NCBI GenBank assembly: GCA_937934135.1
Contig: CALHAW010000002.1
Location: 62,001-126,000, forward strand
Reading direction: 5' to 3'
Source: an uncultured Alphaproteobacteria bacterium
GTDB taxonomy: Bacteria > Pseudomonadota > Alphaproteobacteria > Micavibrionales > Micavibrionaceae
DNA: 64,000 nucleotides
Each line of letters begins with the position of its first letter. The first letter of the stretch is position 1. This document shows, piece by piece, positions 38,079-49,100 of this stretch. A program made the translations under genes and the position numbers. The notes under the pieces are model-generated. The model made no database searches and was not told the origin of the DNA. It was given only the letters and a program-made list of their open reading frames with translations.

Positions 38079-38108
38079 TCTATATGAATGAAGCATTAAT
38101 AGGCGCAA
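38079..38108 (-). promoter_or_regulatory. candidate promoter for infC
   Basis: On the minus strand, TTGCGC (38108-38103) and TATAGA (38084-38079) are 18 bases apart, in the 111-base gap between tspO and infC. Direct repeats of AGGCGC lie at the upstream side. A guess from consensus only. Confidence 0.3.
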
Positions 38109-38144
38109 ATAGGCGCTTTTGCAAGTATTTTGCGTTAATTACGA

Positions 38145-38606
38145 TCATACGTTTAAAGCCCAAATAAAATAGCTCAAAACACTCGCAAAGCTGGTCCACG
38201 CCATAAGTGGCATCATCAACACAGATGAAAGACGTACAACCTTCAAAGATTTAACAATAAACACCAGATTCACGAGACTCAGGGCAATAATCCATATCAA
38301 CCCCAACGTAATATAATGCAGGCCAAAAAAGATTGGTGTCCATGCCCAGTTCATCATCATATAAAGAGCAAAGATCATTTTAAGAGATTTTGAAGCAGGG
38401 ACGCGCCATAAATTCCATCCCGCAATCGCAATCATGACGTACAGAATGCTCCAAACAATGGGGAATATATAGTTGGGTGGATTAAATGATGGTTTTTCAA
38501 GCGCCTGATACCAGCCTTGCATGCCACCTTGCGTGACTTGACCAATCCCAAAAGAAATCACTAAAAACGCGATGATCCAAACAACAAGCTGTACGTATTT
38601 ATTCAT
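38145..38606 (-). CDS. tspO: TspO/MBR family protein
   Basis: Outer-membrane or inner-membrane tryptophan-rich sensory protein related to the mitochondrial translocator protein; it binds porphyrins and affects tetrapyrrole regulation in Rhodobacter. The 153-residue protein has five transmembrane segments and the family motifs WYQALEKPSFNPPNYIFPIVW, given here as WYQALEKPSF and PPNYIFPIVW, and MNWAWTPIFFG. It lies 2 bases downstream of thrS and 111 bases upstream of infC, all on the minus strand, an unusual insertion between two translation genes. Confidence 0.93.
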   Translation of the reverse strand: MNKYVQLVVWIIAFLVISFGIGQVTQGGMQGWYQALEKPSFNPPNYIFPIVWSILYVMIAIAGWNLWRVPASKSLKMIFALYMMMNWAWTPIFFGLHYITLGLIWIIALSLVNLVFIVKSLKVVRLSSVLMMPLMAWTSFASVLSYFIWALNV

Positions 38607-38608
38607 AC

Positions 38609-40609
38609 TTAATAAGGTGCTTGAGCAAGGTCAGCTAAGGTTGCAACAGCTTCATCAAGATTTTGGATGTCCTGTGCCTGTGATCCTAAACGGCGAATAG
38701 CTACTTTTTTCTCTTCGGCCTCACGCATACCAACAACAAACAAATTTTGAACCTTTGCCAATGAATGTTCGCGTACTTTATAATTAATTTTTTCGTTACG
38801 GATATCAAGCTCCGCCCGAATACCCGCTGCCGTTAATTTTGCGTGTACTTCTTTCGCGTAATCATTCGCATCACCCGTAATGGTTGCCACCACACATTGT
38901 GTCGGCGCAAGCCAAAGGGGAAGCTTACCCGCATAGCTTTCAATCATAATGCCAATAAAGCGTTCCAACGCACCCAAGGCAGCGCGGTGCAACATAACAG
39001 GACGTTGTTTTGACCCATCTTGTTCAATATAGGTCGCATCAAGGCGTTCCGGTAAATTAAAGTCGAGCTGTAATGTGCCGCAACCCCATTCACGACCAAT
39101 GGCATCACGAATAATAAAGCCAACTTTTGGCCCGTAAAATGCACCATCCCCTTCACTTACTTCATAAGGCATGCCTGTCTGTTTTAAGGCATCTTCTAAC
39201 GCGGCTTCGGCTTTATCCCAAATTTCATCTGATCCCACACGCAATTCAGGGCGTGTTTCAAAGACAATTTTATAATCATCAAAGCCTAAATCCTGATACA
39301 TTGCCTGTACGAGTTTGAAGAATTTGATTGATTCTTCCAATATCTGATCTTCGCGGCAGAAAATATGTGCATCATCTTGAACAAATTGACGAAGACGCAT
39401 AATACCGTGTAATGCGCCATGTGCCTCATTTCTGTGACAACATCCAAATTCAGAAAGACGGATCGGTAAATCACGATAAGATTTAATCCCTTGGTTAAAA
39501 ATCTGTACGTGCGCAGGACAATTCATTGGCTTCAACGCCAAAAATTCCTTTGGTTCTTCATCATAAACCGGACCCTCTTCATTATTATTTGGCACAACAT
39601 CAGGGACAACAAACATATCTTCACGATATTTTTGCCAATGGCCTGAGGCCTTCCAAAATTTTGAATGCATTAACTGCGGTGTACGTACTTCAAGATATCC
39701 ATCATCACTTAAACGGCGACGGACATACCTTTCTAATTGATTATAAACCACATAACCCTGAGGGTGCCAAAAGACTGATCCTTGGGCTTCTTCTTGCATA
39801 TGGAAGAGATCCATTTCTCGGCCTAATTTACGATGATCCCGCGCTTCCGCTTCTTCAAGCTGCGTGAGGTGGGCATCAAGTTCTTTTTGATCACGCCATA
39901 CCGTTCCATAGATACGGGTCAGCATTGTACGGTTTGAATCACCGCGCCAATAAGCACCCGCAACCTTCATTAGTTTAAACGCCGTTCCAACATTCTTTGT
40001 TGTTGGCATGTGGGGGCCACGGCAAAGGTCAATCCAACCCTCTGTGCCTTCCCCTTGTTTATACATTTTAAGATCTTCGCCTTCAGGAAGATCTTGGATG
40101 AGTTCAACTTTATATGTCTCACCCTTATTCGTGAAATATTGAATGGCATCCTCACGGCTCCATACTTCACGGACAAAAGCAGAATTACGCTCAATAATTT
40201 TACGCATTTCTTTTTCAATCGCAGGGAAATCATCCGTGCTAAAGGGGGCCTCCCCTTCGGCGCGGGCAAAATCATAGTAAAAACCATTCTCGATAGAGGG
40301 GCCAATAGTGACTTGTGTACCAGGAAAAAGATTCTGTACAGCTTCGGCCATCACATGGGCGGCGTCATGACGGATAAGTTCTAACGCTTGATCATCAGCA
40401 CGTTTAACAAGCGCGATAGAGACATTTTGATTAATAGGAAGCGAAAGATCAGAGAGTTCACCATCAATTTCAATCGCCACGCAAGCCTTCGCCAGAGATT
40501 TTGAGATATCCGTAGCAATTTCTATTCCAGTAATACCGGACGCATATTCGCGCACTGCGCCATCGGGGAGTGTAATTTGAACCATTTCTATTGTCTGTTG
40601 TGCTTCCAT
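38609..40609 (-). CDS. thrS: threonyl-tRNA synthetase
   Basis: Charges tRNA-Thr in the cytoplasm. The 666-residue protein has an N-terminal TGS domain (about 8-70), an editing domain with the [11 protein letters not shown] motif, and class II catalytic motifs: [19 protein letters not shown] with the zinc-ligand Cys, [20 protein letters not shown] (motif 2) and [14 protein letters not shown] (motif 3). The C-terminal anticodon-binding domain follows. Start at 40609; a Met 8 codons in (MVQITLPDG) matches the usual N-terminus and could be the true start. It begins 33 bases after the HlyD-like gene on the same strand, and no terminator lies between. Confidence 0.97.
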   Translation of the reverse strand: MEAQQTIEMVQITLPDGAVREYASGITGIEIATDISKSLAKACVAIEIDGELSDLSLPINQNVSIALVKRADDQALELIRHDAAHVMAEAVQNLFPGTQVTIGPSIENGFYYDFARAEGEAPFSTDDFPAIEKEMRKIIERNSAFVREVWSREDAIQYFTNKGETYKVELIQDLPEGEDLKMYKQGEGTEGWIDLCRGPHMPTTKNVGTAFKLMKVAGAYWRGDSNRTMLTRIYGTVWRDQKELDAHLTQLEEAEARDHRKLGREMDLFHMQEEAQGSVFWHPQGYVVYNQLERYVRRRLSDDGYLEVRTPQLMHSKFWKASGHWQKYREDMFVVPDVVPNNNEEGPVYDEEPKEFLALKPMNCPAHVQIFNQGIKSYRDLPIRLSEFGCCHRNEAHGALHGIMRLRQFVQDDAHIFCREDQILEESIKFFKLVQAMYQDLGFDDYKIVFETRPELRVGSDEIWDKAEAALEDALKQTGMPYEVSEGDGAFYGPKVGFIIRDAIGREWGCGTLQLDFNLPERLDATYIEQDGSKQRPVMLHRAALGALERFIGIMIESYAGKLPLWLAPTQCVVATITGDANDYAKEVHAKLTAAGIRAELDIRNEKINYKVREHSLAKVQNLFVVGMREAEEKKVAIRRLGSQAQDIQNLDEAVATLADLAQAPY

Positions 40610-40642
40610 AAAGACAGTAATAACGCCCTAAAACCGCTCTGT

Positions 40643-42094
40643 CTAGCGTTCGTTAAGAGAATTACCGAGGGTTTTGATTAATGGCTTAAGCAGATATTCC
40701 ATCACAGTTTTCTCACCTGTTAAAATATCAACAGACGCCACCATTCCCGGAATAATTGGCAAAACCTCACCCTTACGCTTCAGGGAGTTTTCTTCGGTTA
40801 ACATTTGAACAAGATAAAAGCTGTTACCTTCTTCATCAGTAATTGCATCAGGCGAAATACCGACCACTTTGGCCTTAAGTCCGCCATAAATGGCAAAATC
40901 ATAAGCCGTAATTTTAACAATCCCTTCTTGTTCTGGATAAAGAAACGCAATGTCTTTGGGGTTAATCCGTGCCTCAATCAAAAGCTGATCATCTTTTGGA
41001 ACAATTTCAATAAATTCCTGACCAGGTTGCACCACTCCGCCTTCAGTATAAACTTTTAGGTCTTTAATATATCCATTCACAGGGGACTTAATATCCGCGC
41101 GTGTTTTACGGTCCTTCAAACCCGCAAGCCCTTGCTTAATGGCATTCATTTCAACCAGCTGGGCGGAAAGTTCTGTTTGCGCCCGCGCCTTCGCCGCAGA
41201 TTTCACTTCACCAATCCGTGCATTTGCCTCACGGATAGCCGAACGCGCACGAGGAATAGCCGATAGCACACCATTTAATTCAGTCTGGCGTTCTTTAATT
41301 TGACGGTCAAGTTGCAGTAATTCCATCCGCGGAGCAGCGCCACGGGCAATAAGCGGTTCAACCATCGCTTTTTCTTCACGCACCAAACCTAATTGCCCTC
41401 GAATATCACTGGCGCGGACTTGAAGCTCATTTAATTCTTGTGAACGCTGTGATTTTTGCTGCTCCATAATATTAGTTTGCGAAGCAATTTGCGCTTTATT
41501 CGCGCTGTAGGTGTTCATTTCTTCAACCACAGATTGCGGTGCGCCTTGCATAACTTCCTCGGGAAACTCAGGAACACGGCCCTCTACCTCTGCTTGTAAA
41601 CGTGTCACCGCCGCAAGCAGACCAAGATAACGGGCTTCATTTGACCCAAGATCAGAAGAAGCGGCAATATCACTCAAACGGACAAGAATATCGCCCTTTT
41701 TGACCTCATCACCTTTTTTGATAAAAAATTCTTCGACAATCCCGCCTTCAAGAGAAGATATTTTTTGAATTTCAGTCGCAGGGATAACCGTACCATCGCC
41801 GCGCGTGACCTCATCCAATTTGGCAAAGCTGGCCCAGATAAAGAAAATAATCCAAAAACCCAAAATAGAAAAAAGCAAAATATGTGCAGATAAAGGTAGA
41901 TCTTCATCTGCATCAAAGAAACGTTCCCCTTGCGCCTGTACGCGTCCAATATGTTCGTTTAACCATTGTTTACGATCATCCGCCGCGATCTCACCCTCAC
42001 TCATGCCTTCACGCATTTTCATTTGCATGGCATTGGCTAGATTCTTATCTTGGCCTTTGATTTCCTTAAGCGGTTTTTTCTTTTTATTAAACAT
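40643..42094 (-). CDS. HlyD/LapC-type membrane fusion protein of a type I secretion system
   Basis: Periplasmic adaptor linking the ABC transporter to the outer-membrane channel. The 483-residue protein has a cytoplasmic N-terminus, one transmembrane segment (about 68-90; LSAHILLFSILGFWIIFFIW), the lipoyl/barrel-sandwich halves around GGIVEEFFIKKGDEVKKGDIL and SPVNGYIKDLKVYTEGGVV, and a long coiled-coil hairpin between them (about 180-330). The C-terminal end has MVASVDILTGEKTVMEYLL, typical of the family. An AGAGGA precedes the ATG, and the ABC transporter stop lies 24 bases upstream. This is the last gene of the secretion cluster. Confidence 0.93.
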   Translation of the reverse strand: MFNKKKKPLKEIKGQDKNLANAMQMKMREGMSEGEIAADDRKQWLNEHIGRVQAQGERFFDADEDLPLSAHILLFSILGFWIIFFIWASFAKLDEVTRGDGTVIPATEIQKISSLEGGIVEEFFIKKGDEVKKGDILVRLSDIAASSDLGSNEARYLGLLAAVTRLQAEVEGRVPEFPEEVMQGAPQSVVEEMNTYSANKAQIASQTNIMEQQKSQRSQELNELQVRASDIRGQLGLVREEKAMVEPLIARGAAPRMELLQLDRQIKERQTELNGVLSAIPRARSAIREANARIGEVKSAAKARAQTELSAQLVEMNAIKQGLAGLKDRKTRADIKSPVNGYIKDLKVYTEGGVVQPGQEFIEIVPKDDQLLIEARINPKDIAFLYPEQEGIVKITAYDFAIYGGLKAKVVGISPDAITDEEGNSFYLVQMLTEENSLKRKGEVLPIIPGMVASVDILTGEKTVMEYLLKPLIKTLGNSLNER

Positions 42095-42118
42095 GGCTTT
42101 CCTCTTATTCAGGCCTTT

Positions 42119-44509
42119 TTATACGTCTGTTTTTTCTGCGGCAGTACCATATTGGCGGGCCTGTAATTTACGGATCACTTCATCTTTTGGACCAAAGGCA
42201 ATCAAGCGGCCCCGATCAAGCAAAATAAGCTTATCAACCAAGGTCAGCATTGATCCTTTATGCGTAATCAATATGGTTGTTCGTCCTTCTGTTACATGAT
42301 GGAGGCGTTTACGTAGACGGTTTTCAGACGCAGGATCCATGGACGCCGTTGGTTCATCAAGAATAAGAACGGGTGGATCATATAAAAGCGAACGCGCAAT
42401 CGCCACGGCTTGGCGTTGACCACCAGAGAGCGCTTCACCACGCTCCCCAACCTGTGTATCAAGGCCAGCCTGTGATTCTTTCAAAAATTCTGTTACACCG
42501 GCCAATTCAGCAGCGCGCAGTACAGCGCGGTCAGGCGCCATTTCATGTCCCATTGTAATATTCTCACGAACCGAACCAAAGAAAAGCTGTGGTGATTGTT
42601 GAACAGCGCCAACATTACGGCGTAAATCACCAGGGTCAATTTGACGGACATCTGTACCATCAAGCTGTACGCTTCCGCTTTCTGGTTGATAGAGGTTAAT
42701 CAGCAAGCGTTCAATCGTGGTTTTACCAGACCCCACCGCGCCAATAACGCCGATATGATCACCGGGTTCTAATGTAAAGTTTAAATTGTTTAAAGCTGGT
42801 ACGGTTTGATTGGGATAATGGAATAGCACATCCCGAAATTCAACCTTACCTTGAATAGACGGCATCGAAATAAAATGCTTACCCGCAGGGCGCTCAACAT
42901 CTTTTTTCATTAACTCATCCAGTTGACGCAAGCCTTCTGCAGATTGATGCATACGGGTTAAAAGCCCCGCAATTTGTGCCAAAGGTCCCATGGCGCGGCC
43001 ACTTAAGATCACACAGGCAATCAACGCCCCCATGGATAAGTCGCCCTCTTTAATCAAGAACACCCCAACAATTACAACAAAAACACTAACAATTTGTTGT
43101 ACGAAAGTCGCAAAATTTAAAGCAAAGGAGTTTACTTTCCGTGTACGAATAGACGTACGGGAAGCTTTATCCGTTAACTCTTCCCAACGGCGTTGTGTAT
43201 GGCCTTCGGCGGCTTGTACTTTCACCGTTTCAAGGCCAGAAATTGTTTCAAATAACAGCGCATTTTTAAGCGCGCTTTCCATCATTGATTCTTTAATGGC
43301 CGCCTGTAATGGTTTTTGCAGGCTCATCCCCACAATCAAGACAATAGGAATGGCAAAGAGCGGAACAAAAGCAATCGGCCCTCCAATAATCGCAATAATC
43401 GCAATAAAGAAAAAGATGAAAGGCAGATCAATTAATGCGGCCATTGTCGCCGATGTGAAAAAGTCACGCAGCGATTCAAATTCGCGCATGTGACTGGCCA
43501 TTACCCCCGCACTGGCAGGGCGTGCCTCCATCGTCATACCGAGCATTTGTTCAAACAAACGCGCAGAGACTTTAATATCCGCCCGGCGTCCTGCGTGATC
43601 CAAAAACCCTGAACGCAAGTTCTTTAAGATAAAATCAAAGACATAAACAATCAAAACACCAACCGCAAGCACCCATAAGGTTTCCGTCGCGTTATTGGGA
43701 ACCACCCGATCATAAACATTCATAACAAAAAGCGAGCTTCCGAGGGCAAATAAGTTAATCATCACCGCCGCAGCAACCACTTCGGAATAAATAGAACGAT
43801 TTTCCCACAAGGCAGACCAAAACCAGCTACGAGCATTATCAATTTCTGCAGGGCCTGCGCGGTCATCCACACGGGCAATAGGGCGGACATAGAATATATA
43901 ATTTCCGTAAAGCTTATCCAGCTCCGCCAGAGACATTTCTTGCCGGTCATCTTCCGTTTCTGGGAATTGAACAACAAATTTGGCGTCTGGATGCACCAGA
44001 ATATTTTTCTTCTTCGCGCTCTTTTTTAATTTAGGCTGTTTAACTTCCCAAAGGATACAGGCCTGATTACCTTCCAAAACCATGATACAAGGTAAATTGA
44101 CAGAGATTGCAAGCGAATCAAGCGGACGCTCTACCATATGAGAATTAAGATTAGCCCGCTCTGCCGCGCGCTGAAATAATACAGGGGTGATACCATGCTT
44201 TGGGATGGGGAGACCTGATGTAAGAGAAGCCACACTGGCGCGGCGGCCGTAATGCCCCGCTAATAATTGGAGACAATTCACAAGTGGGTCATGAATAGCG
44301 ACACGGTCTGCCTCTAATGGCCAAACATTTGGGGTTGCTTCATGCGCTTTACCCATAGGCTGATCACCAGCCATATTTGGTGTACCGCCGCTCATTTCAT
44401 CTGATACTTCGGCAGATTCATCCGAATAAGGATTATTCGGGTCAACATTATATTGCTTTGTTGTGTTAGCGGGATTCTTCGGGTCTGACGGGTCTTGTTG
44501 ATCGGCCAC
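42119..44509 (-). CDS. LapB-type ABC transporter of a type I secretion system
   Basis: Inner-membrane exporter of the T1SS, driving the adhesin out. The 796-residue protein has an N-terminal disordered region (about 1-75), a C39-peptidase-like domain (about 76-215), a six-helix membrane domain (about 235-530), and an ATPase with GAVGSGKTTIERLL, LSGGQRQAVAIARSLL and VLILDEPTASMD. The C39-like domain has DPLVNCLQLL with a Cys, but the usual catalytic His region reads CILWEVKQ, so it is probably a non-cleaving docking domain. The start is GTG with AAGGAAG at good spacing. A strong terminator lies just upstream, after the TolC gene. Confidence 0.93.
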   Translation of the reverse strand: MADQQDPSDPKNPANTTKQYNVDPNNPYSDESAEVSDEMSGGTPNMAGDQPMGKAHEATPNVWPLEADRVAIHDPLVNCLQLLAGHYGRRASVASLTSGLPIPKHGITPVLFQRAAERANLNSHMVERPLDSLAISVNLPCIMVLEGNQACILWEVKQPKLKKSAKKKNILVHPDAKFVVQFPETEDDRQEMSLAELDKLYGNYIFYVRPIARVDDRAGPAEIDNARSWFWSALWENRSIYSEVVAAAVMINLFALGSSLFVMNVYDRVVPNNATETLWVLAVGVLIVYVFDFILKNLRSGFLDHAGRRADIKVSARLFEQMLGMTMEARPASAGVMASHMREFESLRDFFTSATMAALIDLPFIFFFIAIIAIIGGPIAFVPLFAIPIVLIVGMSLQKPLQAAIKESMMESALKNALLFETISGLETVKVQAAEGHTQRRWEELTDKASRTSIRTRKVNSFALNFATFVQQIVSVFVVIVGVFLIKEGDLSMGALIACVILSGRAMGPLAQIAGLLTRMHQSAEGLRQLDELMKKDVERPAGKHFISMPSIQGKVEFRDVLFHYPNQTVPALNNLNFTLEPGDHIGVIGAVGSGKTTIERLLINLYQPESGSVQLDGTDVRQIDPGDLRRNVGAVQQSPQLFFGSVRENITMGHEMAPDRAVLRAAELAGVTEFLKESQAGLDTQVGERGEALSGGQRQAVAIARSLLYDPPVLILDEPTASMDPASENRLRKRLHHVTEGRTTILITHKGSMLTLVDKLILLDRGRLIAFGPKDEVIRKLQARQYGTAAEKTDV

Positions 44510-44565
44510 AATAATCTTCCTTGTTGGTGGAAAGGGTCTCTAAAAATAGAACCATTATTCTACCA

Positions 44566-44591
44566 TAAAAAAAGCCGGTATAAAACCGGCT
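44566..44591 (-). terminator. strong intrinsic terminator between tolC-like and lapB-like genes
   Basis: Read on the minus strand: AGCCGGT pairs with ACCGGCT around a 5-base loop (arms at 44585-44591 and 44573-44579 on the plus strand), followed by an uninterrupted U-tract from 44572 to 44567. It lies about 35 bases past the TolC-like stop and 57 bases before the ABC transporter start. Confidence 0.88.
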
Positions 44592-44626
44592 CAATTTTAA
44601 AAATAGGGAAATATGTAATTTAAAAA

Positions 44627-46000
44627 TTAACGATCAATCACATAGTCTGGCGCATCAATTTGGTCACTCTCACGTGGGTATGCCACGTTTAAAGTCGGTA
44701 ATAGTTGGCCTTTCAGCGCAAGTAAACTATAGATTGAGAACATTTCCAAAAACTCAGAATTGATTGTGTTTGAGCGAGAAACGAAAAGCTCGTTTTGCGC
44801 ATCCAACACATCGAGCAATGTTCTACGATCCAAAGCAAATTGATCTTTATATGCACGCACAACCTCAGAGTTCGCACTAGCTTGTGCAGAGAATTGACGG
44901 GCCTGTTCACCGGCAGAGATCATTTGCGCCCAAGTTTGGCGGACACTATCTTCAATATTTCTTGCACTTTCTGCACGTTGCTCTTTAGACACTTGATGAC
45001 GATGTGCAAACTCACGAATACGAGCAACATCACCACCACCGCGGTAAAGGTTCCAGTCTGCAACAACAAGAGCAGAAGCACTTCTGTCACGTCCTTCAAC
45101 ACCACCTAAATCATGTCCTTGGCGTACATTTGCTTGGAAATCAATTTGTGGGTACAGCGTCGAAGCCGTGCCTTTAAATTCAGCATAAGCAACCTGAATA
45201 TCAGAACCGAAAATATCAAGCGTCGGGCTTTGCGTTAGAGCAGATTTTACTTCTTCTTCAACATTGGCTGTTAACGCAGTAACAGGAACGTTCGGAAGAA
45301 TAAGATCACGTGGCTCACCACCCACTTCACGACGGAAGTTTGATTCGGCAACACGTAATGCCTGAAGAATAGTTGATTCTTGCGCTCTTGCCGAAGCAAC
45401 ACGCGCCTTGATCTGCTCATGGTCAGCCTGTGTTGAGCGACCCGCGCTTACACCTTCTTGGATTAAATCCATGATCGCTAAATGCTCAGCAACGTTTTGA
45501 CGGCTAATATTTAGAAGTTCGCGTTGGCGAATAACTTCTAAGAAAAATTCCACAATAGAAAGACCAACAAGCTCAGACGTTTCACGAACACGGTGGGCAG
45601 ACGATTGAATGCGATGTTTTTGGCGCTCATTCTCATATTTTGTTTCATAACCGTCAAACAAAAGTTGAGTCAAAGTTAAACCCGCTTCGTAACGATAAAG
45701 GCTTTCATCATCATCAGAATCAAGGCCGCCTCGTGTACCAACATCATCTGTATATTCAACCCCTGTATCAGCGCTGAAATCGATAGAAGGAAGATAAAGC
45801 GCTTTCGCTTGCTCCAACTCTTCATCGGTTGCACGGCGTGTTGCTGCAACGACACCATATTCTGGATTTGTCATGACACCAGCAGAAACAGCTTCTGATA
45901 AAGTCAGTTGAGAAGCTTGTTGTGCCATTACAGATTGACCGCCCATTAAGATAAACGGTGTTGCTGCTAGCATAAGAATTTTACTTTTAAATTTTGTCAT
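44627..46000 (-). CDS. TolC-family outer membrane channel protein
   Basis: Outer-membrane exit duct of the T1SS. The 457-residue protein has a signal peptide (about 1-27; cleavage near MAQQA), then two repeated helical/strand halves with LTLSEAVSAGVMTNPEYGVV, DFSADTGVEYTD, YRYEAGLTLTQLLFDGYET and FALDRRTLLDVLDAQNELF, typical of TolC/LapE. The gene lies between the adhesin gene and the ABC transporter. A stem-loop and a 153-base gap separate it from the adhesin. Confidence 0.92.
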   Translation of the reverse strand: MTKFKSKILMLAATPFILMGGQSVMAQQASQLTLSEAVSAGVMTNPEYGVVAATRRATDEELEQAKALYLPSIDFSADTGVEYTDDVGTRGGLDSDDDESLYRYEAGLTLTQLLFDGYETKYENERQKHRIQSSAHRVRETSELVGLSIVEFFLEVIRQRELLNISRQNVAEHLAIMDLIQEGVSAGRSTQADHEQIKARVASARAQESTILQALRVAESNFRREVGGEPRDLILPNVPVTALTANVEEEVKSALTQSPTLDIFGSDIQVAYAEFKGTASTLYPQIDFQANVRQGHDLGGVEGRDRSASALVVADWNLYRGGGDVARIREFAHRHQVSKEQRAESARNIEDSVRQTWAQMISAGEQARQFSAQASANSEVVRAYKDQFALDRRTLLDVLDAQNELFVSRSNTINSEFLEMFSIYSLLALKGQLLPTLNVAYPRESDQIDAPDYVIDR

Positions 46001-46117
46001 TGGATGACCCTTTAAATAATTTATTTTTATTATTATGAAATGTATTTATACACAAATTTCTAACATTTATCTCTTTTTTTAGTGAAAAGAGCAAGTATTT
46101 ATTTGGAAATAAAGAAG

Positions 46118-46145
46118 AATCAGACGCCCAGATGGGCGCCTGATT
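46118..46145 (-). terminator. stem-loop after the adhesin gene, probable terminator or processing signal
   Basis: A 13-bp stem with one G-T pair, formed by the sequences AATCAGGCGCCCA and TGGGCGTCTGATT on the minus strand, with a 2-base loop. It begins 9 bases after the adhesin stop codon. The downstream tail on the minus strand is only moderately T-rich (CTTCTTTATTTCC), so it could be a partial terminator that tunes adhesin versus TolC expression. Confidence 0.55.
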
Positions 46146-46153
46146 TAGAATTA

Positions 46154-49100
46154 TTATACAATAATATTACCGTTATCGACCAAATCATCAAGTGTTTGAC
46201 CTGTCACATTTTGTAATCTAGCGACTTCTCGTGCCTCAGCAGGCCCGTCTGCTCCATCCACATCCACAGAGATAATAGTATCCCCATCTTCTGTTTCTGA
46301 GACAAAGACAAAGTCTTGGATTGCTTCCGTAACATCATTCTCACTGTCAATAAGGAGAGAAAGATCAACAGCATCGCCTTCTTCAGCGTTAAAGCCAACA
46401 ATATCGGCCATCGCTTCAGCCGCCTCATTCGCCACAGCTTGGAACAAGAATGTGTCAAGCACCCCGTCTGTCGCATAACTTGTATTATCATAGTTAAAGA
46501 CCGCATCAACAACAGTACCTGTAGATCCATCTGCGAATGTAAATTCACTAATATGTGAGATTAAATTTCCTGCAATATAGAAATCTTCTGGTAAAGACGC
46601 ATTCAGGTTAATGCTAACAATGCCAATTTGAGCAAGAGTAAGCAATTCACCATCATCAGAAACACCATCTTGGTTAACATCTTGCCAAATTCTCAAATCT
46701 TCATAGACGTCATCATTGGCATCAATAACACCATCATTATTACTGTCATAGCTGGACAAGTTTTGGAAACCATCTTCAAACCCATCTGTGTCACCAAAGA
46801 GTTCTGAGCGGTCTGTAATTTGACCGTCATTATTACGATCCAAGGCCAAAAGACCATCATCACCAGAAACCCAAGCAGTTTGTTCAGCAACACCATCAAC
46901 ATCAACATCAAACAAAACACCATTTTCTGTATTTGTTAACTCAATACCATCACCATCAAGGTCAAAGACAAGTGGTGTGCCATCGCCGCCATCACCGCCG
47001 CCAAAAAAGGGTGGAGGAGGAGGTGGTGGTGGAGCAGGGTTAGCCGTCACATTAATTGTGAGCTGCGCCGTATCTCTATCACCATCGTTATCTTCGATCG
47101 TATAATTAAATCTGTCGGTACCGCCGGCACGTCCACTACGAACATAAGTATATGATCCATTTGCATTCAATGTCAGCGTTCCAAAGTTACCAACAAATGT
47201 GCCTGTTGTAACAAGACGACCTGCGCCATCTTGGCCAAACGAATCGTTGCTGAGAACATTACCCGTTTCACGTGTTTCTGTTCTAGAAAGCGCGTCTACA
47301 TCATTCCTCGCATTTGGACCATCATCACGGACATTAATTGTAATAGTACCCGTATCTGAGTCACCATCACCATCCGTAATTTCAACACCAAAGCGAAGGG
47401 CAATGTTATCATTCGCACTATTTGAATTTGGATGATCCAATTCATCAAGCTGTCTGAATGTGTAGCTGCCATCATCATTAATCTTCAAAGTGAAAATTGA
47501 ACGACCACCCGCAGTACCAGTATAAGTACCGTTATTTGCGTTATACGTTACACGAACAGCCTGGCCATTCGATGTTAAAGTTGCATCAGAGGCACTAAAG
47601 ACATTATTTCCAACAACGCCCTGAACAGAACCATCAGCACCCGCATCCGCCGCAACAGAACCTGTCACTGTATCCAGACCACCTGTTTCATCAACAATGC
47701 TAGAAGCGTTACCAACAGTTGGCGCATCATCTGCAACATCAATAATAATTGTACCTGTATCTGTGTCACCATCTTTATCTGTGATATCGACATAGAATTT
47801 AAGCCAGATTACATCATTTGGATCTGTTCCATCAGGATGATCAATCGCATCAAACTGCCTATAACTATAAGCACCTGTTGCTGGATTAATCGTCAAAGTA
47901 AAGATTGTTTGACCATTTGCCGTACCAACATATCCAGTCGCTGTTTCAGTCACAGCAATCGGATTACCGCCAGATGATAATGTTACTGGCGATCCATCGC
48001 GTTGGAATAACGCTTGGAACAGACCATTTGGTGTAATTTCACCCGCTCCATCTTGACCAAAGTCATGCGGAACAATGCCGCTGGCCGCGATTACATTGCC
48101 AAAGCTTGTTTCATCAATAGCATTTGTAATTGAACCAATTTCTGGCCCATCATCAAGAACACGAATCCTCAATGTTGTGTCCGCTTTATCACCATCTGCA
48201 TCTGTTGCCGTGATTCCAAAATCAAGATTGATTACGTCATTCGGATTTGTTGTGTCTGGATGGTCAAGTTGCGCTAATTGCGTAAACTTGTACTCACCGT
48301 TATCCAAAACTTCCAATGTGAAAACAGGGCCGCTAGCAGATTCACCAATATAGGTGTTTCCTTCAACACGAACCGTCACTGGCTCACCACATGATGTCAG
48401 GTTCGGAACTGAACTTGCGAAAACATTATTCGGATCAATCGACCCTGGTGCATCATTACCAAAGTTTACATTGATTCTACCTGTTACCATGTCAAAGCCA
48501 TCCGTCTCATCAACCGTTCCAACAGGAGGAGGAGCGATAATAGGTTGATCATCTTGAGGGATTGCCTTGAAGCTAATCTCTGCCGTGTCTCTATCACCAT
48601 CAAAATCTTCAAGAACATATGTGAACTCATCCACGCCATCAGGATCATTGCTGTTGGCTGTGTAAGAATATGTTCCATCACTATTCAATGTGAATGTACC
48701 GAATTGGCCGTCGATTGACGCGCTGCCACCATCGGGAACAGCAACAACCGTATTACCAAAACGCACCTCAACGATTGTGTTTGGTGTATCTTCACCAAAT
48801 TCATCATTTGTTGTTACATCACCAGTAACCGTTTGACCTTCATTAACATTGGTTTGGCCATCATCACGTGCAACAGGGGCATCATCATGCACAAGCACCG
48901 TAAATGTACCTTCTGCGGTATCACCATCTGCATCCAAAACCTTGATACCAAAATCAAGCGAGATAACGTCATTCGGATCTGTTGAATCTGCGTGGTCTAA
49001 AGGCTCAAACAATCTAAAGTCATATGTGCCTTGTGCATTAATGGTAACAGTAAAGACGGTCACGCTACCTGCCATACCTGTGTATGTATTGCCATTAAGC

